64,000 bases of DNA. Origin: an uncultured Bacteroidota bacterium. Its GTDB lineage: Bacteria > Bacteroidota > Bacteroidia > Flavobacteriales > Flavobacteriaceae. The stretch is taken from assembly GCA_903824755.1 (NCBI GenBank), contig CAIJXW010000094.1:1-64000 (forward strand), read 5' to 3'. A program made the translations under genes and the position numbers. Positions within the stretch are counted from its first letter, which is position 1, and every line of letters begins with the position of its first letter. A model generated the notes under the pieces. It worked only from the letters and a program-made list of their open reading frames with translations. It was not told the DNA's origin and did no database searches. Shown in pieces: positions 27,087-37,428 of the stretch.

Positions 27087-27124
27087 ATAAAAAAACGGCA
27101 TTCTAAAGAAGAATGCCGTTTTTA
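27087..27124 (-). terminator. Intrinsic terminator of the TonB-dependent receptor gene
   Basis: AACGGCATTCT (27094-27104) pairs perfectly with AGAATGCCGTT (27110-27120) with A and T runs on the two sides, so it is bidirectional. It lies 28 bp past the receptor stop codon. Confidence 0.85.
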
Positions 27125-27148
27125 AATTTTAAATAAATTTCTAGTTTT

Positions 27149-29662
27149 TTAGAAATTATACCGAATAGCTACATTCCATGTTCTTCCAAATCCGAAGAAT
27201 CCTTGGTTTGCATCTGCAATTCCATTATAGACTTTACCATTTGATTGATACGTTCCTAAAGCTGCATTTGATGAGCTAATATTGTCAGTAACTTTAATAT
27301 TGCTAGTTAATTCAGATAAATAAACTTCGTCAAAAACGTTATTGATGTTTACTCTGAAAACCACACTGTCCTTATTTTTTGACCCTACTAACATTTTGTA
27401 TGAAATTCCAGCATCAACTAAGTCGTAACTCGGCAACTCTAAATTTTCTTTTACAGCACCTACATTAGAATATAAATTGTCATAGTTTCTCCAATCTGCA
27501 TCAATTGAAAATTGTTTGAAGATTTCATATTTTGCACCTAAACCCCATGTGGTTTGAGCAGCATCTCCTACTTTCCCTCCATCAACGTCAACTAAAGTTT
27601 CTAATAATAAATTTTGGTTTTCATCTGTTTGTCTCGTAGTAGAGTTTCCATTATATTCCCAACTTCCAACAGATGCAAATCCCTTAACGTCCAAAGTGCT
27701 GAGTGGTTTGAAAACGAAATCTAATTCCAAACCTGTGTGAACTTGCTGAACGCCAAGATTTGATTTGTATACTAAATCTCCTTGAGTCAATGTAGAAGTG
27801 CCAATCGTTTCTGTTGCTAATGTAACTACTCTAGAAGAAGAAACTACTCTGTCTTTCCATGAGGTTCTGTATGCATTAAAGCTTGCCGTAAACATTTTAG
27901 ATTTAAAGTTATATCCAGCTTCTAAGCCTAATATTTTTTCATTTGAAGTTAATGGATTTACTTCATTTGTAAAGTTTAAATAAATATTATCATGATAAGG
28001 TTGGCGACTATAGAATCCAACATTAGCAAAAACAGAGTGGTTAGTTCCGATAGTATAACTGCTTCCTGCTTTTACATTATATCCAATATTGCTTACTTTT
28101 TCAGAATTTTCAAATTCTGTTAAATAATCATATCTGTCAAATCTTTGGTGCATTTGATTAGAAACTGATCCTTGAAAGAATGCTGATAAATTATCTTTAC
28201 TATATTCTAATTGACCAAATAATCCTCCATAAGAGATCCTTTCACTATTATCGTAATCAATTTTTTGATTTTGATCGACTTGAGAACTAAACATTGCATC
28301 CCATGGATTAGTAGATAACGATTGGGTCACCATTTGACTTACGTTACTTCCTTGAGTTAAATGATCAGCTCCTCTTAATTTTCTAACATCTGTAAAAGAA
28401 GATAGTCCTACAAAGTTATTTACTTGTCTATAGTGTGTTCCGTAATAGGTTCTTAAATCAAGACCTACATTTAAGTTTAAATTTTCAGACAATTTGTGTT
28501 TTAAGTTAGAAACCGCTCCAAACCAAGTGTGATTGTTCATTGAAGAACGAATTAAATAACTGTTAGAAAATGTTCCTGCTCCATTAGCTAAAGCAGTATT
28601 GTTTGTGTTAATTAAATCAAAATCTATATAAGTGTTTTGGTTTGTACCTGTGTATGGATTATATTGGCTAATGCTTTTTTTAGCCCCACCATAGTTTCCT
28701 GTTCCTCCACCTCTACCCCAAGAAGCATAAACTACAGTAGATAAATCTGTTTTTTCATTAATTTTGAAATCCCAGTTAAAGTTAGCTACTGGTTTATGAT
28801 AAAAGTTTGTTCTTTCAGATACAAATTTGCCATTTAGGTAACCATAATTGTTATTATATTTTCTGCCAAAACCTAAATAATCAGATATTTTTTTAGTAAA
28901 ATTTTGATCATGCCATTGAGGTGCGCCTGTCAACAAGAAGTTGAAATTGTGTTTTTCATTTAATTTATAGCCAACAGAAATAAAGTAGTTTTGTCCTGCA
29001 CCACTTGTTCCGTCATTATAACCATCTCCTTGCCAGTGTGTCAACATGAAACTCATTCCCCAGCCGTTTTTACTCATTCCCGTGTTGTATCCAACTGTGG
29101 TTTTCAAATAATTGTCATTTGCTGTTCCAACTGAAGAAAAACCACCTTCTTTTTTATCAGTAGCTTTAGTAATAAAATTTACTGTACCTCCAACCGAAGA
29201 TATTGCTAATTTTGAAGAGCCTAAACCTCTTTGTATTTGAATTCCGTTTGCAATATCAGACATGCCTGACCAGTTTGACCAGTACATTTTACCGTCTTCC
29301 ATACCGTTAATTGGTTGGCCATTAAGTAAAAATGCAGTGTTGTCTTGTTGAAATCCTCTAACACTGATTCTAGAATCTCCAAAACCCCCCGCTTGACCAG
29401 CAACATAAACAGATGGGGTATTTACCATCGTTTGTGTAATATCAGAAAAACCTACTTTTGCTTGAATTTCAGCTGCTTTTATAGAAGAAACCGCAATAGG
29501 CGTTTTTCTGTCTTTCGCTAAATCCATTACACCTTTTCCAATGATAACTACTTCTTCAAGTTGTGCATTTTCAGTGGAATCTTTTACTGTTTCTTGACCA
29601 AATGCAATTGATGCAGTTGCAAGAAACAAAACCAAGAATAAATTAATTTTTAAATTTTTCAT
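27149..29662 (-). CDS. TonB-dependent outer-membrane receptor
   Basis: 837-aa outer-membrane transporter driven by TonB/ExbBD. Signal peptide MKNLKINLFLVLFLATASIAFG; a TonB-box-like and plug region from EEVVIIGKGVMDLAKDR and PIAVSSIKA to about residue 170 (SVRGFQQDNTAFLLNGQP, RGLGSSKLAI); then a large barrel ending in an aromatic residue (WNVAIRYNF). There is no N-terminal carboxypeptidase-regulatory domain and no SusD partner next to it, unlike glycan importers. The substrate is unknown; siderophore, cobalamin or peptide are all possible. It is a single-gene unit with its own -7 box and terminator. Confidence 0.9.
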   Translation of the reverse strand: MKNLKINLFLVLFLATASIAFGQETVKDSTENAQLEEVVIIGKGVMDLAKDRKTPIAVSSIKAAEIQAKVGFSDITQTMVNTPSVYVAGQAGGFGDSRISVRGFQQDNTAFLLNGQPINGMEDGKMYWSNWSGMSDIANGIQIQRGLGSSKLAISSVGGTVNFITKATDKKEGGFSSVGTANDNYLKTTVGYNTGMSKNGWGMSFMLTHWQGDGYNDGTSGAGQNYFISVGYKLNEKHNFNFLLTGAPQWHDQNFTKKISDYLGFGRKYNNNYGYLNGKFVSERTNFYHKPVANFNWDFKINEKTDLSTVVYASWGRGGGTGNYGGAKKSISQYNPYTGTNQNTYIDFDLINTNNTALANGAGTFSNSYLIRSSMNNHTWFGAVSNLKHKLSENLNLNVGLDLRTYYGTHYRQVNNFVGLSSFTDVRKLRGADHLTQGSNVSQMVTQSLSTNPWDAMFSSQVDQNQKIDYDNSERISYGGLFGQLEYSKDNLSAFFQGSVSNQMHQRFDRYDYLTEFENSEKVSNIGYNVKAGSSYTIGTNHSVFANVGFYSRQPYHDNIYLNFTNEVNPLTSNEKILGLEAGYNFKSKMFTASFNAYRTSWKDRVVSSSRVVTLATETIGTSTLTQGDLVYKSNLGVQQVHTGLELDFVFKPLSTLDVKGFASVGSWEYNGNSTTRQTDENQNLLLETLVDVDGGKVGDAAQTTWGLGAKYEIFKQFSIDADWRNYDNLYSNVGAVKENLELPSYDLVDAGISYKMLVGSKNKDSVVFRVNINNVFDEVYLSELTSNIKVTDNISSSNAALGTYQSNGKVYNGIADANQGFFGFGRTWNVAIRYNF

Positions 29663-29692
29663 CTTTTAGTTATTTTGCTATTATTATTAATG

Positions 29693-29700
29693 CAAAAATA
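29693..29700 (-). promoter_or_regulatory. TAnnTTTG (-7) box of the TonB receptor gene
   Basis: TATTTTTG on the minus strand, 30 bp before the ATG. A TTG lies 25 nt further upstream, too far for a good -33 box. Confidence 0.5.
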
Positions 29701-29765
29701 CTACTATTTAACACAGGATAGTTAACAAATTATTAACAAAATATAAACAAATTAAAAGCAAGATG

Positions 29766-31418
29766 CTATTTGGTTGCTTTTTTTTGAAAATATTTCAAGA
29801 TTAGCATCGAACTAGAGCTGTCATGTGTGTTCAATGTGTTTGAATTTATTTCTTCTAAGATAGAATTTGCCAACTGTTTGCCAAGCTCGACTCCCCATTG
29901 ATCATAGCTGAAAATGTTCCAAATAATGCCTTGAACAAATATCTTATGTTCATATAGGGCGACCAATGAACCTAGTGTTTCTGGGGTTAGTTTATCTATT
30001 AGTAGTGTATTTGTAGGCTTGTTTCCTGAGAATACTTTGAATGGGGTTAAAAATTCTGCAACGTCTTTTGAAGTTCCTAACTTTTTAAATTCTTCTTGAA
30101 CTTGAGCTTTTGTTTTTCCAAATAATAAGGCTTCTGTTTGTGCAAAGAAGTTTGACATTAATTTATCGTGATGGTCTATATTTCCATATAATGGGTTTAT
30201 AAATCCAATGAAATCGGTTGGTATTAATTTTGTCCCTTGATGAAGCAATTGAAAAAAAGCGTGCTGAGAATTCGTCCCTGGCTCACCCCAAATTATGGTT
30301 CCCGTTTGATAATCTACTGGCAATCCGTCTCTTCCGATGCTTTTTCCGTTGCTCTCCATAATTCCCTGTTGCAAATAGGGAGCTAATTTTTGCAAATATT
30401 GGGTATATGGAATTATGGCTTCGCTTTCTGAGCCAAAAAAATTATTGTACCAAATGCTTAACAAAGCAAGAATAACAGGTATGTTTTGGTCAAACTGCTT
30501 GGTTTCAAAATGACTGTCCATTTTGTTAGCTCCTTTCAAAAGTAGGTCAAAATTATCAAATCCAATGGCCAAACTAATAGACAATCCTACTGAACTCCAT
30601 AACGAAAAACGACCCCCAACCCAATCCCACATCGGAAAAATATTGTTGGGATCGATGCCGAAATCGGTTACTTTTTGAATATTTGTTGAAACGGCTACAA
30701 AGTGTTTGGACACATCGCTTTGTGCTGCCGATTTTAAAAACCAAGTTCGAATTGTCTCCGAATTTGTAAGCGTTTCTTGTGTCGTAAATGTTTTAGAAAC
30801 AATTAGGAAAAGTGTCGTTTCTGGATTTAGTTTTTTGATAATTTCATGAACATGGTCTCCGTCAACATTAGATACAAAGTGAACATTCAAATGGTTTTTA
30901 TAAAACTGCAAAGCCTCAACTATCATAGCAGGGCCCAAATCCGAACCTCCAATTCCAATGTTTACAACATCTGTAAATGCTTTTCCTGTATATCCTTTTC
31001 TTTCGCCTTTCAATATTTGATTTGTAAAGCTTTCGATTTTACTTTTTACCTGATAAATTTCGGGTATTACATTTTTTCCATCAACAAAATAGGTCGCCGA
31101 TTGTGGTGCTCTCAACGCCATGTGAAGCACTGCTCGATTTTCGGTTTGGTTGATTGCATCACCACCAAAATAGCTAGAAATAGCCTCTTTCAAACCGACT
31201 TCTTCGGCTAGTTTCAAAAGCAATGTTATGGTTTCTTGATTGATTATATTTTTTGAATAATCAACGAAAAATTGTTCCCATTCCAAATGAAATTTTTCAG
31301 CTCTTGCTGCGTCATTTTTAAATAATTCCGGCATAGAAACAGATTTCATTTCCATGAAATGTTTTTCTAACTGTTGCCAAGCAGCGGTTTTTGTTGGATT
31401 TATTTTTGGTAATGCCAT
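29766..31418 (-). CDS. pgi: Glucose-6-phosphate isomerase
   Basis: Interconverts glucose-6-phosphate and fructose-6-phosphate. 550 aa, standard length. Phosphate- and sugar-binding motifs [37 protein letters not shown]; the catalytic Glu in [19 protein letters not shown], and His in the same motif; GKQLANSIL near the C-terminus. Last gene of an apparent four-gene run (DUF3108, tryptophan dioxygenase, M23 peptidase, pgi), only 2 bp after the peptidase gene. Confidence 0.96.
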   Translation of the reverse strand: MALPKINPTKTAAWQQLEKHFMEMKSVSMPELFKNDAARAEKFHLEWEQFFVDYSKNIINQETITLLLKLAEEVGLKEAISSYFGGDAINQTENRAVLHMALRAPQSATYFVDGKNVIPEIYQVKSKIESFTNQILKGERKGYTGKAFTDVVNIGIGGSDLGPAMIVEALQFYKNHLNVHFVSNVDGDHVHEIIKKLNPETTLFLIVSKTFTTQETLTNSETIRTWFLKSAAQSDVSKHFVAVSTNIQKVTDFGIDPNNIFPMWDWVGGRFSLWSSVGLSISLAIGFDNFDLLLKGANKMDSHFETKQFDQNIPVILALLSIWYNNFFGSESEAIIPYTQYLQKLAPYLQQGIMESNGKSIGRDGLPVDYQTGTIIWGEPGTNSQHAFFQLLHQGTKLIPTDFIGFINPLYGNIDHHDKLMSNFFAQTEALLFGKTKAQVQEEFKKLGTSKDVAEFLTPFKVFSGNKPTNTLLIDKLTPETLGSLVALYEHKIFVQGIIWNIFSYDQWGVELGKQLANSILEEINSNTLNTHDSSSSMLILKYFQKKATK

Positions 31419-31420
31419 GC

Positions 31421-32656
31421 TTATTTTCTTTGAATTGTTTTTTTATATTTTATTGCTGCAACACTGTCTAACTCTCTCTTTAACGGCAACATTTGTGCCA
31501 TAAATCTAGATTTATAAGCCGGATTCATCGGACTTGAATTAGGTAGTTTTAGCTTCAAAGCATCTACTTGCAATCCGTTTTTCCAAAATCGGTAGCACAC
31601 GTGTGGCCCTGTTGCTAATCCTGTGCTTCCAACTTTTCCTATGGTTTGCCCTTGCGTTACTCGCTGTCCTCGTTTTACTAAAATTTTGGACATGTGTAAA
31701 TATTGGGTCGAATAAGTTCGGTCATGTTTTACTTTTACAAAATTACCATTTCCTGCCGAATATCCTGTTTGTTCTACAACTCCATTTGCTGTGGTCATAA
31801 TTGGCGAGCCGTGCGGTGCTGCATAGTCGGTGCCTTTGTGGGCTTTCCAAATCATTTGAACGGGGTGAAATCTATTTTTGGCATATCGAGACGTAATATT
31901 CACAAATTTTAATGGGGCTTTCAAAAAGAAATTCTTAAGGGCTTTTCCCTCTTCGTCAAAATATTCGATTTTGTTAGATTGCTGGTTTTGAACAAATGGA
32001 AAGGCATAAATCATTTTTCCTTTATATTCAAAAAACGCAGCTTCGAGACTGTCAACTCCATCATAAATGCTGTCATTTATAAATCTTTCGGTAAACGTAA
32101 TTACAAATTTATCCCCTTTTTGTAGCTTGAAAAAATCGATTGACCAGGCATAGATTTTGGATACTTTTGTAGCCAAAGCACCTTCTACTTTTTCTTTTTC
32201 TAAAGTTTCGGATAGCGATCCATTCAATTGTCCCGCAATGGTTCTTCGTCTGATTGTTACTGGTTTTATCTTTTTTCGAGCAACAATAGAATCTTTAAAA
32301 TCTATTATATAATAACTTAATCGATCGGGCTGATAGATAAACGCCTTTAATTTTTTTGATTTATCTTTAGATAAAAGCATCATATAAGGCTTTTCAATCC
32401 GAACAATTCGAACATCAAAGGTATCTTTTACCTTTTCTACAATATCAAAAATTTGCTTATCGCCAATGTTTTGTTTGGACAAAATACTCCCAAAAGTGTC
32501 TCCATCTTGAATTGTATCTCGAACAACAATATAGTCATTGAGTCTATAACCAAATTCAAAAACAATAGGTTCGGGCTTGACATTATTATCTTTTTTAGAA
32601 TTATTGCAAGATATCAATGTCAAAATTGCGATAAGAAATAGGGCTATTCTTTTCAA
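31421..32656 (-). CDS. M23 family peptidase, lipoprotein
   Basis: Envelope LytM-type protein of 411 aa. N-terminus [19 protein letters not shown] is a lipoprotein signal with lipobox LISC, so it is anchored in a membrane. A long N-terminal section leads to the M23 domain: [13 protein letters not shown] (His and Asp zinc ligands), [18 protein letters not shown], and [12 protein letters not shown]. The last motif is HxH in active LytM enzymes, and the second His, a zinc ligand, is Cys here. It may therefore use Cys as ligand or be a non-catalytic activator. Between tryptophan dioxygenase (19 bp) and pgi (2 bp). Confidence 0.88.
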   Translation of the reverse strand: MKRIALFLIAILTLISCNNSKKDNNVKPEPIVFEFGYRLNDYIVVRDTIQDGDTFGSILSKQNIGDKQIFDIVEKVKDTFDVRIVRIEKPYMMLLSKDKSKKLKAFIYQPDRLSYYIIDFKDSIVARKKIKPVTIRRRTIAGQLNGSLSETLEKEKVEGALATKVSKIYAWSIDFFKLQKGDKFVITFTERFINDSIYDGVDSLEAAFFEYKGKMIYAFPFVQNQQSNKIEYFDEEGKALKNFFLKAPLKFVNITSRYAKNRFHPVQMIWKAHKGTDYAAPHGSPIMTTANGVVEQTGYSAGNGNFVKVKHDRTYSTQYLHMSKILVKRGQRVTQGQTIGKVGSTGLATGPHVCYRFWKNGLQVDALKLKLPNSSPMNPAYKSRFMAQMLPLKRELDSVAAIKYKKTIQRK

Positions 32657-32675
32657 ATTTTCTTTTTTTTGGGGA

Positions 32676-33611
32676 TTATACTTCTCCTTCCCCCCAATTT
32701 ATTAATTCTTCTTCACTCCACAATTCAGGAAAAAATATTCTTCGCTGATATTTTGGGTGCATGTATTTTTTCCAATCACTTCCTCCTGTTGCTTCTCCCG
32801 AGCCTTGTCCGCTTTCTATATATTTTTTTGCTGCGTTCAAATGTCCCATAACCCACTTAATGTTTACGGTGTGATCATAGTGACGCATCGCACTTATTAA
32901 TTGTTGGTTTTGCTGGTCTTTTTCGGGCAATTGTTTGAATTTTTGCCAAATATTAATGGTGTTATATTTCTCCATATAATCAAGAAAAGTAGCCTTATAT
33001 TTTCGCTCAAATTCTGCTAGTAGGAATGATTTTTTTCCTGTTTTATAATCTTTTCCTGCGGCCTGCCAATACAAATGTTCTAGGGCATGCTCATAGGGTG
33101 TATTTCTATCTATTGTTTCCCGAAAACGGAAATCGATTAGGTTAATCAAATCGGTTGATGCAAATTCAATCATTCTATATTGGGCACTTTGAAAACCACT
33201 TGCAGGCGTCAAGGTGTTCCTGAATTTCATGTATTGCTCTACTTCCATGCCGTCTCCCATAATATCAAAAGAAGTGGTAAGCATATCAAAATAGCGACTA
33301 ATTCGGGTTAATCGTTCTGCAAAAAATGCCGTTTCTAAATTTGTGTTTTCAGAAATTTGTGTAATTTCCCAAAGTATCATCTTGAATAGTAGTTCGTTGA
33401 CTTGATGATACATAATAAAAACCATTTCGTCAGGCAAAACAGTTCTTTGTGTTTGAAGGTTTAATAGTGCATCTGTTTGAATATAGTCCCAATAGGTAAT
33501 GGGTTTTGCCCACAGTAATCCTTCCAGATGGGTTTCTGTATTTTGATTGATACTTTGAAATTTATGTTCTAGTTTTTCTAGAATTTCTTTTGAAATTTTG
33601 CTTTCGTTCAT
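32676..33611 (-). CDS. kynA: Tryptophan 2,3-dioxygenase
   Basis: Heme enzyme opening the indole ring of tryptophan to N-formylkynurenine, the first step of the kynurenine route. 311 aa. Conserved segments: LLWAKPITYWDYIQTDALLN, FIMYHQVNELLFKMILWE, the substrate region FRNTLTPASGFQSAQYR, and WVMGHLNAAKKYI near the C-terminus. GSGEATGGSDWKKY is the usual loop before the end. It overlaps the upstream DUF3108 gene by 1 bp. Together with HPPD and homogentisate dioxygenase close by, it suggests catabolism of aromatic amino acids. Confidence 0.93.
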   Translation of the reverse strand: MNESKISKEILEKLEHKFQSINQNTETHLEGLLWAKPITYWDYIQTDALLNLQTQRTVLPDEMVFIMYHQVNELLFKMILWEITQISENTNLETAFFAERLTRISRYFDMLTTSFDIMGDGMEVEQYMKFRNTLTPASGFQSAQYRMIEFASTDLINLIDFRFRETIDRNTPYEHALEHLYWQAAGKDYKTGKKSFLLAEFERKYKATFLDYMEKYNTINIWQKFKQLPEKDQQNQQLISAMRHYDHTVNIKWVMGHLNAAKKYIESGQGSGEATGGSDWKKYMHPKYQRRIFFPELWSEEELINWGEGEV

Positions 33612-34387
33612 TAGGGTTTTGCTTTTACTAAAAAGGGGTGTTTTAGCCCCTTAAAGCCGTCTAAGTCGGCCTTGATGGACCCAACAACTAGACTAGCTTT
33701 GATTCGTATTGGTATTTTATTGGCGTCATCGGAAATCCAAACAGTAAGGCTTTCTTCTTCTTTGAAAATCCTTCCAGATTGCACCAAAGGTCGAAATATC
33801 ATTGTTGATACGGTTCCAAATTTAGTGTTTATATTCTCTCGCCCTAGAAATTTTAACTTAAATTTCGTTGTGTCATCGTCAAAAAACATGTCGATAGCTA
33901 TTGATTCTCCCACTTTCATGGTTTCTACATTAGGGTAATTTCTGAGATAATAAAACGTGGAAACAATATCTTGGGTATTGTTTGGAATTGAAATGGTTTT
34001 TTCGGTTTTTCCTTTATAATCTTTAACGAGAATTTTGTTTGATTCTTGATTAAAAAATCCTTCTTGATTTTTTGTATAGCCGCCTTCGTCAATTTTTCGG
34101 ACAAATTGATATGGGTTTCCCGTAATTTTGTCAAAATAACTTTCATAAACATCTTCTACTCTAAAGAAAAAACGTGACATTCCGGTGGTGTGTCCCTTCC
34201 CGATAACGTGAAAAACTTTTTTGTTGTTTCGGATTGCTTCTTGGGTCTCTAGTGTAGCATATCCCGCATTGATAACTCCATAATGTATTCGAAATTTTAA
34301 CCATTCTCCAACATCAAAAGCATCTCCTTTTTGGGTTCCAGAACCCAACAGGATAAAAAACAAGAAAAATAAAAGGATTTTTTTCAT
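33611..34387 (-). CDS. DUF3108 domain-containing protein
   Basis: 258-aa exported protein. It has a signal peptide-like N-terminus (MKKILLFFLFFILLGSG) and a beta-rich DUF3108 fold: FDVGEWLKFRIHYGVINAGYA, HVIGKGHTTG, FRVEDVYESYFD, WISDDANKIPIRIKA, then a C-terminal Lys-rich tail. The function of the family is unknown; it is probably periplasmic or outer-membrane-associated. First gene of the run that continues with tryptophan dioxygenase (1 bp overlap), M23 peptidase and pgi; the neighbourhood links it to the envelope peptidase rather than to tryptophan. Confidence 0.8.
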   Translation of the reverse strand: MKKILLFFLFFILLGSGTQKGDAFDVGEWLKFRIHYGVINAGYATLETQEAIRNNKKVFHVIGKGHTTGMSRFFFRVEDVYESYFDKITGNPYQFVRKIDEGGYTKNQEGFFNQESNKILVKDYKGKTEKTISIPNNTQDIVSTFYYLRNYPNVETMKVGESIAIDMFFDDDTTKFKLKFLGRENINTKFGTVSTMIFRPLVQSGRIFKEEESLTVWISDDANKIPIRIKASLVVGSIKADLDGFKGLKHPFLVKAKP

Positions 34388-34427
34388 AGTTGTTGAATTG
34401 CAATTATTGACAATACAATATTTGTTC

Positions 34428-34435
34428 CAAAAGTA
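34428..34435 (-). promoter_or_regulatory. TAnnTTTG (-7) box of the DUF3108-pgi operon
   Basis: TACTTTTG on the minus strand, 40 bp before the DUF3108 ATG and just after the terminator at 34441-34475. Confidence 0.5.
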
Positions 34436-34440
34436 TTAAA

Positions 34441-34475
34441 ACAAAAAAACCCAGTCAAATATTGACCGAGTTTTT
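34441..34475 (-). terminator. Intrinsic terminator, minus strand
   Basis: On the minus strand AAACTCGGTCAA pairs with TTGACTGGGTTT over 12 positions, including two G-U wobbles that would be A-C mismatches on the plus strand. A T run follows. The wobbles show that the minus-strand RNA is the structured one. It lies about 200 bp past the hppD stop. Confidence 0.7.
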
Positions 34476-34672
34476 ATGCTATTAACCAACCAAAAAATTA
34501 TAAATTATGAAATTTATATAAAAATCAGGAAACCACCCCTTCATTTTGTTTTGCAAATGTAAAACATATTGTTGAATTAAACGCAACGATTTGTTAATTT
34601 TAACATTTATTTTACAATTATTGTATTCGATTGGTTTGAAATTTTATGAATTATTCGGGTAAAATGAATTTG

Positions 34673-35833
34673 TTAGAGTGTTCCTCGAAGTTGTTGTTCT
34701 CTTTCGATTGACTCAAAAAGGGCTTTGAAATTTCCAGCTCCAAATCCTTTTGCCCCCATTCTTTGAATGATTTCGAAGAATAATGTTGGTCTATCTTCTA
34801 CTGGTTTTGTAAAAATTTGTAGTAAATAGCCATCTTCATCGGCATCAACCATAATTGATAATTTTTCTATTTCATCAATATCTTCTTTCATCATTTCCAT
34901 GTGAACTCCTAGTCGTTCTGGAATTGCTTGATAGTAGGCGTGTGGTGGTGCTGAGAGAAATTCGACTCCTCTTGCTTTCAATTGGGATACTGTCTTGATG
35001 ATGTCATCTGTGGCAATGGCAATGTGTTGCACGCCTGGGCCTCCATAAAAATCAAGATATTCTTCTATTTGAGAGCGTTTTTTTCCTTCGGCTGGTTCGT
35101 TGATTGGAAATTTGATTCGGCCGTTTCCGTTTGACATTACTTTGCTCATTAGGGCAGAATATTCTGTGTGAATTTGTTTGTCATCAAAGGACAGAAAATT
35201 AACAAATCCCATGACGTCTTCATAGAATTTTACCCATTTGTTCATTTCGTTCCACCCAACGTTTCCTACCATGTGATCTATATATTTTAGTCCTACGGAG
35301 GTTGGGTTATAATCGGATTTCCATGGTTTATATCCTGGAAGAAAGATTCCGTTATAGTTTTTTCTTTCTACAAAAATATGAACGGTTTCGCCGTAGGTAT
35401 ATATTCCTGAGCGAACTACTTCTCCGTCTTCGTCTTTTTCGGTGGTTGGTTCCATGAAGGATCTGGCACCGCGTTTCATTGTTTCGTTATAGGCGCTTGT
35501 TGCGTCTTCGACCCAAAGGGCTACTACTTTGACTCCATCGCCATGTTTTTTTAGATGCTCGTTTATTGGGGAGTTCTCGTTTAGTGGTGTTGTCAATACT
35601 AGACGAATTTTGTCTTGTTTTAGCACATAGGAGGCTCGGTCTTTTATGCCTGTTTCGAGTCCTGCATAGGCTAGGGATTGGTATCCGAAAGCCGTTTTAT
35701 AATAATGTGCTGCTTGTTTTGCGTTTCCTACATAGAATTCTACGTAGTCGGTTCCTAATAATGGGAGAAAATCTTGTGCTCCTTCAAATATTTTTTCTAG
35801 TCCGTATTCAACAGATTTTACTTCTTTTGCCAT
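34673..35833 (-). CDS. hppD: 4-hydroxyphenylpyruvate dioxygenase
   Basis: Non-heme Fe(II) enzyme converting 4-hydroxyphenylpyruvate to homogentisate in tyrosine breakdown. 386 aa, two vicinal-oxygen-chelate domains. Metal ligands: His in KYIDHMVGNV (about 178), His in PGVQHIAIATDD and Glu in LFFEIIQRMGAKGFG; the C-terminal helix GNFKALFESIEREQ closes the active site. Homogentisate dioxygenase is the next gene upstream on the same strand, with a structured repeat in the 161-bp gap. Confidence 0.95.
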   Translation of the reverse strand: MAKEVKSVEYGLEKIFEGAQDFLPLLGTDYVEFYVGNAKQAAHYYKTAFGYQSLAYAGLETGIKDRASYVLKQDKIRLVLTTPLNENSPINEHLKKHGDGVKVVALWVEDATSAYNETMKRGARSFMEPTTEKDEDGEVVRSGIYTYGETVHIFVERKNYNGIFLPGYKPWKSDYNPTSVGLKYIDHMVGNVGWNEMNKWVKFYEDVMGFVNFLSFDDKQIHTEYSALMSKVMSNGNGRIKFPINEPAEGKKRSQIEEYLDFYGGPGVQHIAIATDDIIKTVSQLKARGVEFLSAPPHAYYQAIPERLGVHMEMMKEDIDEIEKLSIMVDADEDGYLLQIFTKPVEDRPTLFFEIIQRMGAKGFGAGNFKALFESIEREQQLRGTL

Positions 35834-35925
35834 TTTTATGTGGTTTATGGTTTGCTTCGAAAATTAGTCTTGTGGAAGCAAATTTTGTTGTTTTGAAAAT
35901 TGTTTGTTATTATTCTGAATGCCCT

Positions 35926-35991
35926 AGCCCTGATGGCAGCGGTATCCCACGCTTTTTTGCGTGGATATAGCGAACAGCAGGAAATAGCTCC
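35926..35991 (+). repeat. Structured intergenic repeat, copy 2 of 4
   Basis: Starts AGCCCTGATGG, preceded by GCCCT as in copy 1, and ends AGCAGGAAATAGCTCC. Outer stem CCTG/CAGG; central hairpin ATCC-ACGC with GCGTGGAT. It lies 3 nt beyond the hmgA stop codon and 92 nt upstream of the hppD start. Confidence 0.85.
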
Positions 35992-35994
35992 AAA

Positions 35995-37152
35995 TTATTC
36001 TAACCAAGATTTATAATATTTTCCGTCGTCAATTCCCATTGCTTCTTCGGTGACCATTAGTGGGCGAAATGTGTCCACCATTACGGCTAATTCTTCGGTT
36101 ACTGTTTGCCCGATGCTTCGCTCCATTGCTCCTGGTGCTGGTCCGTGGGGAATTCCTTTTGGGTGCAACGTGATGTGTCCTTGTTCTATGTTGTTTCGGC
36201 TCATGAAATCACCTGCTACATAATAGAGTACCTCATCACTATCTATATTGCTGTGATTATAGGGTGCTGGAATTGATTTTGGGTGATAATCGTATAGTCT
36301 TGGCACAAAGGAGCACACGACAAAAGTGGCGGTTTCAAATGTTTGATGTACTGGTGGCGGTTGGTGTACGCGTCCTGTTATGGGTTCAAAGTTGTGTATG
36401 CTAAATCCATACGGGAAATTGTATCCGTCCCAACCGATGACGTCAAATGGGTGTGTGGCATAGATGACTTCGTGCATCATTCCTTCTTTTTTGATTTTGA
36501 TTAGGAATTCGCCTTTTTCGTCATGTGTTTCGATTGAGGTGGGCAAAATAAAATCTCGTTCGCAAAACGGGGAATGTTCTAGGTGTTGCCCTGATTCATT
36601 TTTATAGCGTTTTGGGGTATAAAACGGGGCGTATGATTCTACATAAAATAATCTGTTTTCGGCTGAATCAAAATCTATTTGATAGATCATTCCACGCGGA
36701 ATAATAAGATAGTCGCCATATTTGAATGGGATATTTCCCATCATTGTTCGCAATGTTCCTGATCCTTTGTGAACGAATATCATTTCGTCTGCATCGGCGT
36801 TTTTATAGAAATAGTCTCGCAATGATTTTTGTGGTGCTGCTAGTCCTATAACACAGTCTTTGTTGACTAGCATTGGTTTTCTGCTGTCTAGAAAATCGGT
36901 TTCGGGTTGGAGTTCAAATCCTTTTAGCAATAATGATTTTATGTTTTTTCCGATTGCTATTTTTGGTTCTACCGAATAGGATTTTAGAATTTCTTTTATT
37001 TGTGTTGGACGGTGCGTGTGATATAATAATGACGAATGTCCGCTGAATCCCTCTGTTCCGAATAGTTGTTCATAGAACAACCCTCCTTTTGGGTTTTCGA
37101 ATATGGTGTGTCTTTTTTGAGGAATTTGTCCAAGTTTGTGATATATTGGCAT
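35995..37152 (-). CDS. hmgA: Homogentisate 1,2-dioxygenase
   Basis: Opens the ring of homogentisate to maleylacetoacetate, the step after HPPD. 385 aa, cupin-fold enzyme. Segments: MPIYHKLGQIPQKRHTIFE; GFSGHSSLLYHTHRPTQI; MIFVHKGSGTL; FPYGFSIHNFEPITGRVHQPPPVHQTFE (last His are ligand candidates); HPKGIPHGPAPGAMERS. Follows the permease gene in the same direction, 276 bp apart with a terminator between. No maleylacetoacetate isomerase or fumarylacetoacetase gene is in the window. Confidence 0.93.
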   Translation of the reverse strand: MPIYHKLGQIPQKRHTIFENPKGGLFYEQLFGTEGFSGHSSLLYHTHRPTQIKEILKSYSVEPKIAIGKNIKSLLLKGFELQPETDFLDSRKPMLVNKDCVIGLAAPQKSLRDYFYKNADADEMIFVHKGSGTLRTMMGNIPFKYGDYLIIPRGMIYQIDFDSAENRLFYVESYAPFYTPKRYKNESGQHLEHSPFCERDFILPTSIETHDEKGEFLIKIKKEGMMHEVIYATHPFDVIGWDGYNFPYGFSIHNFEPITGRVHQPPPVHQTFETATFVVCSFVPRLYDYHPKSIPAPYNHSNIDSDEVLYYVAGDFMSRNNIEQGHITLHPKGIPHGPAPGAMERSIGQTVTEELAVMVDTFRPLMVTEEAMGIDDGKYYKSWLE

Positions 37153-37353
37153 GTTTTTTTTGTTTAAAATTAATAGTTTGATGGGTACTGTATTTTTACC
37201 GCTATGATTTTATCAAAAAAAGGAATTCATTCAGGGTTTCTTTTTATTAGAAACTGAAGGTGTAATAATAACCCATTCCATGTTGTTTTCATATATACAA
37301 ATATCGTAAAAATTTAAAAACAAGGAGCTTTTATTGGGAATTATTTAAAAATC

Positions 37354-37396
37354 AAAAAGGCACTAAATAAATACTTCTATTTTTAGTGCCTTTTTT
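37354..37396 (-). terminator. Intrinsic terminator of the amino-acid permease gene
   Basis: AAAAAGGCACTAAA (37354-37367) pairs with TTTAGTGCCTTTTT (37382-37395). It can act in both directions and lies 33 bp past the permease stop. Confidence 0.85.
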
Positions 37397-37428
37397 GATA
37401 TGATTAACTTTGAAAGTAGTTTTTAGAT

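Noticed and set aside
29754-29781. Hairpin AAAAGCAA/TTGCTTTT overlapping the pgi stop as a terminator
   Set aside because: The T run is on the plus strand, while pgi is transcribed from the minus strand; the minus-strand side lacks a T tract.
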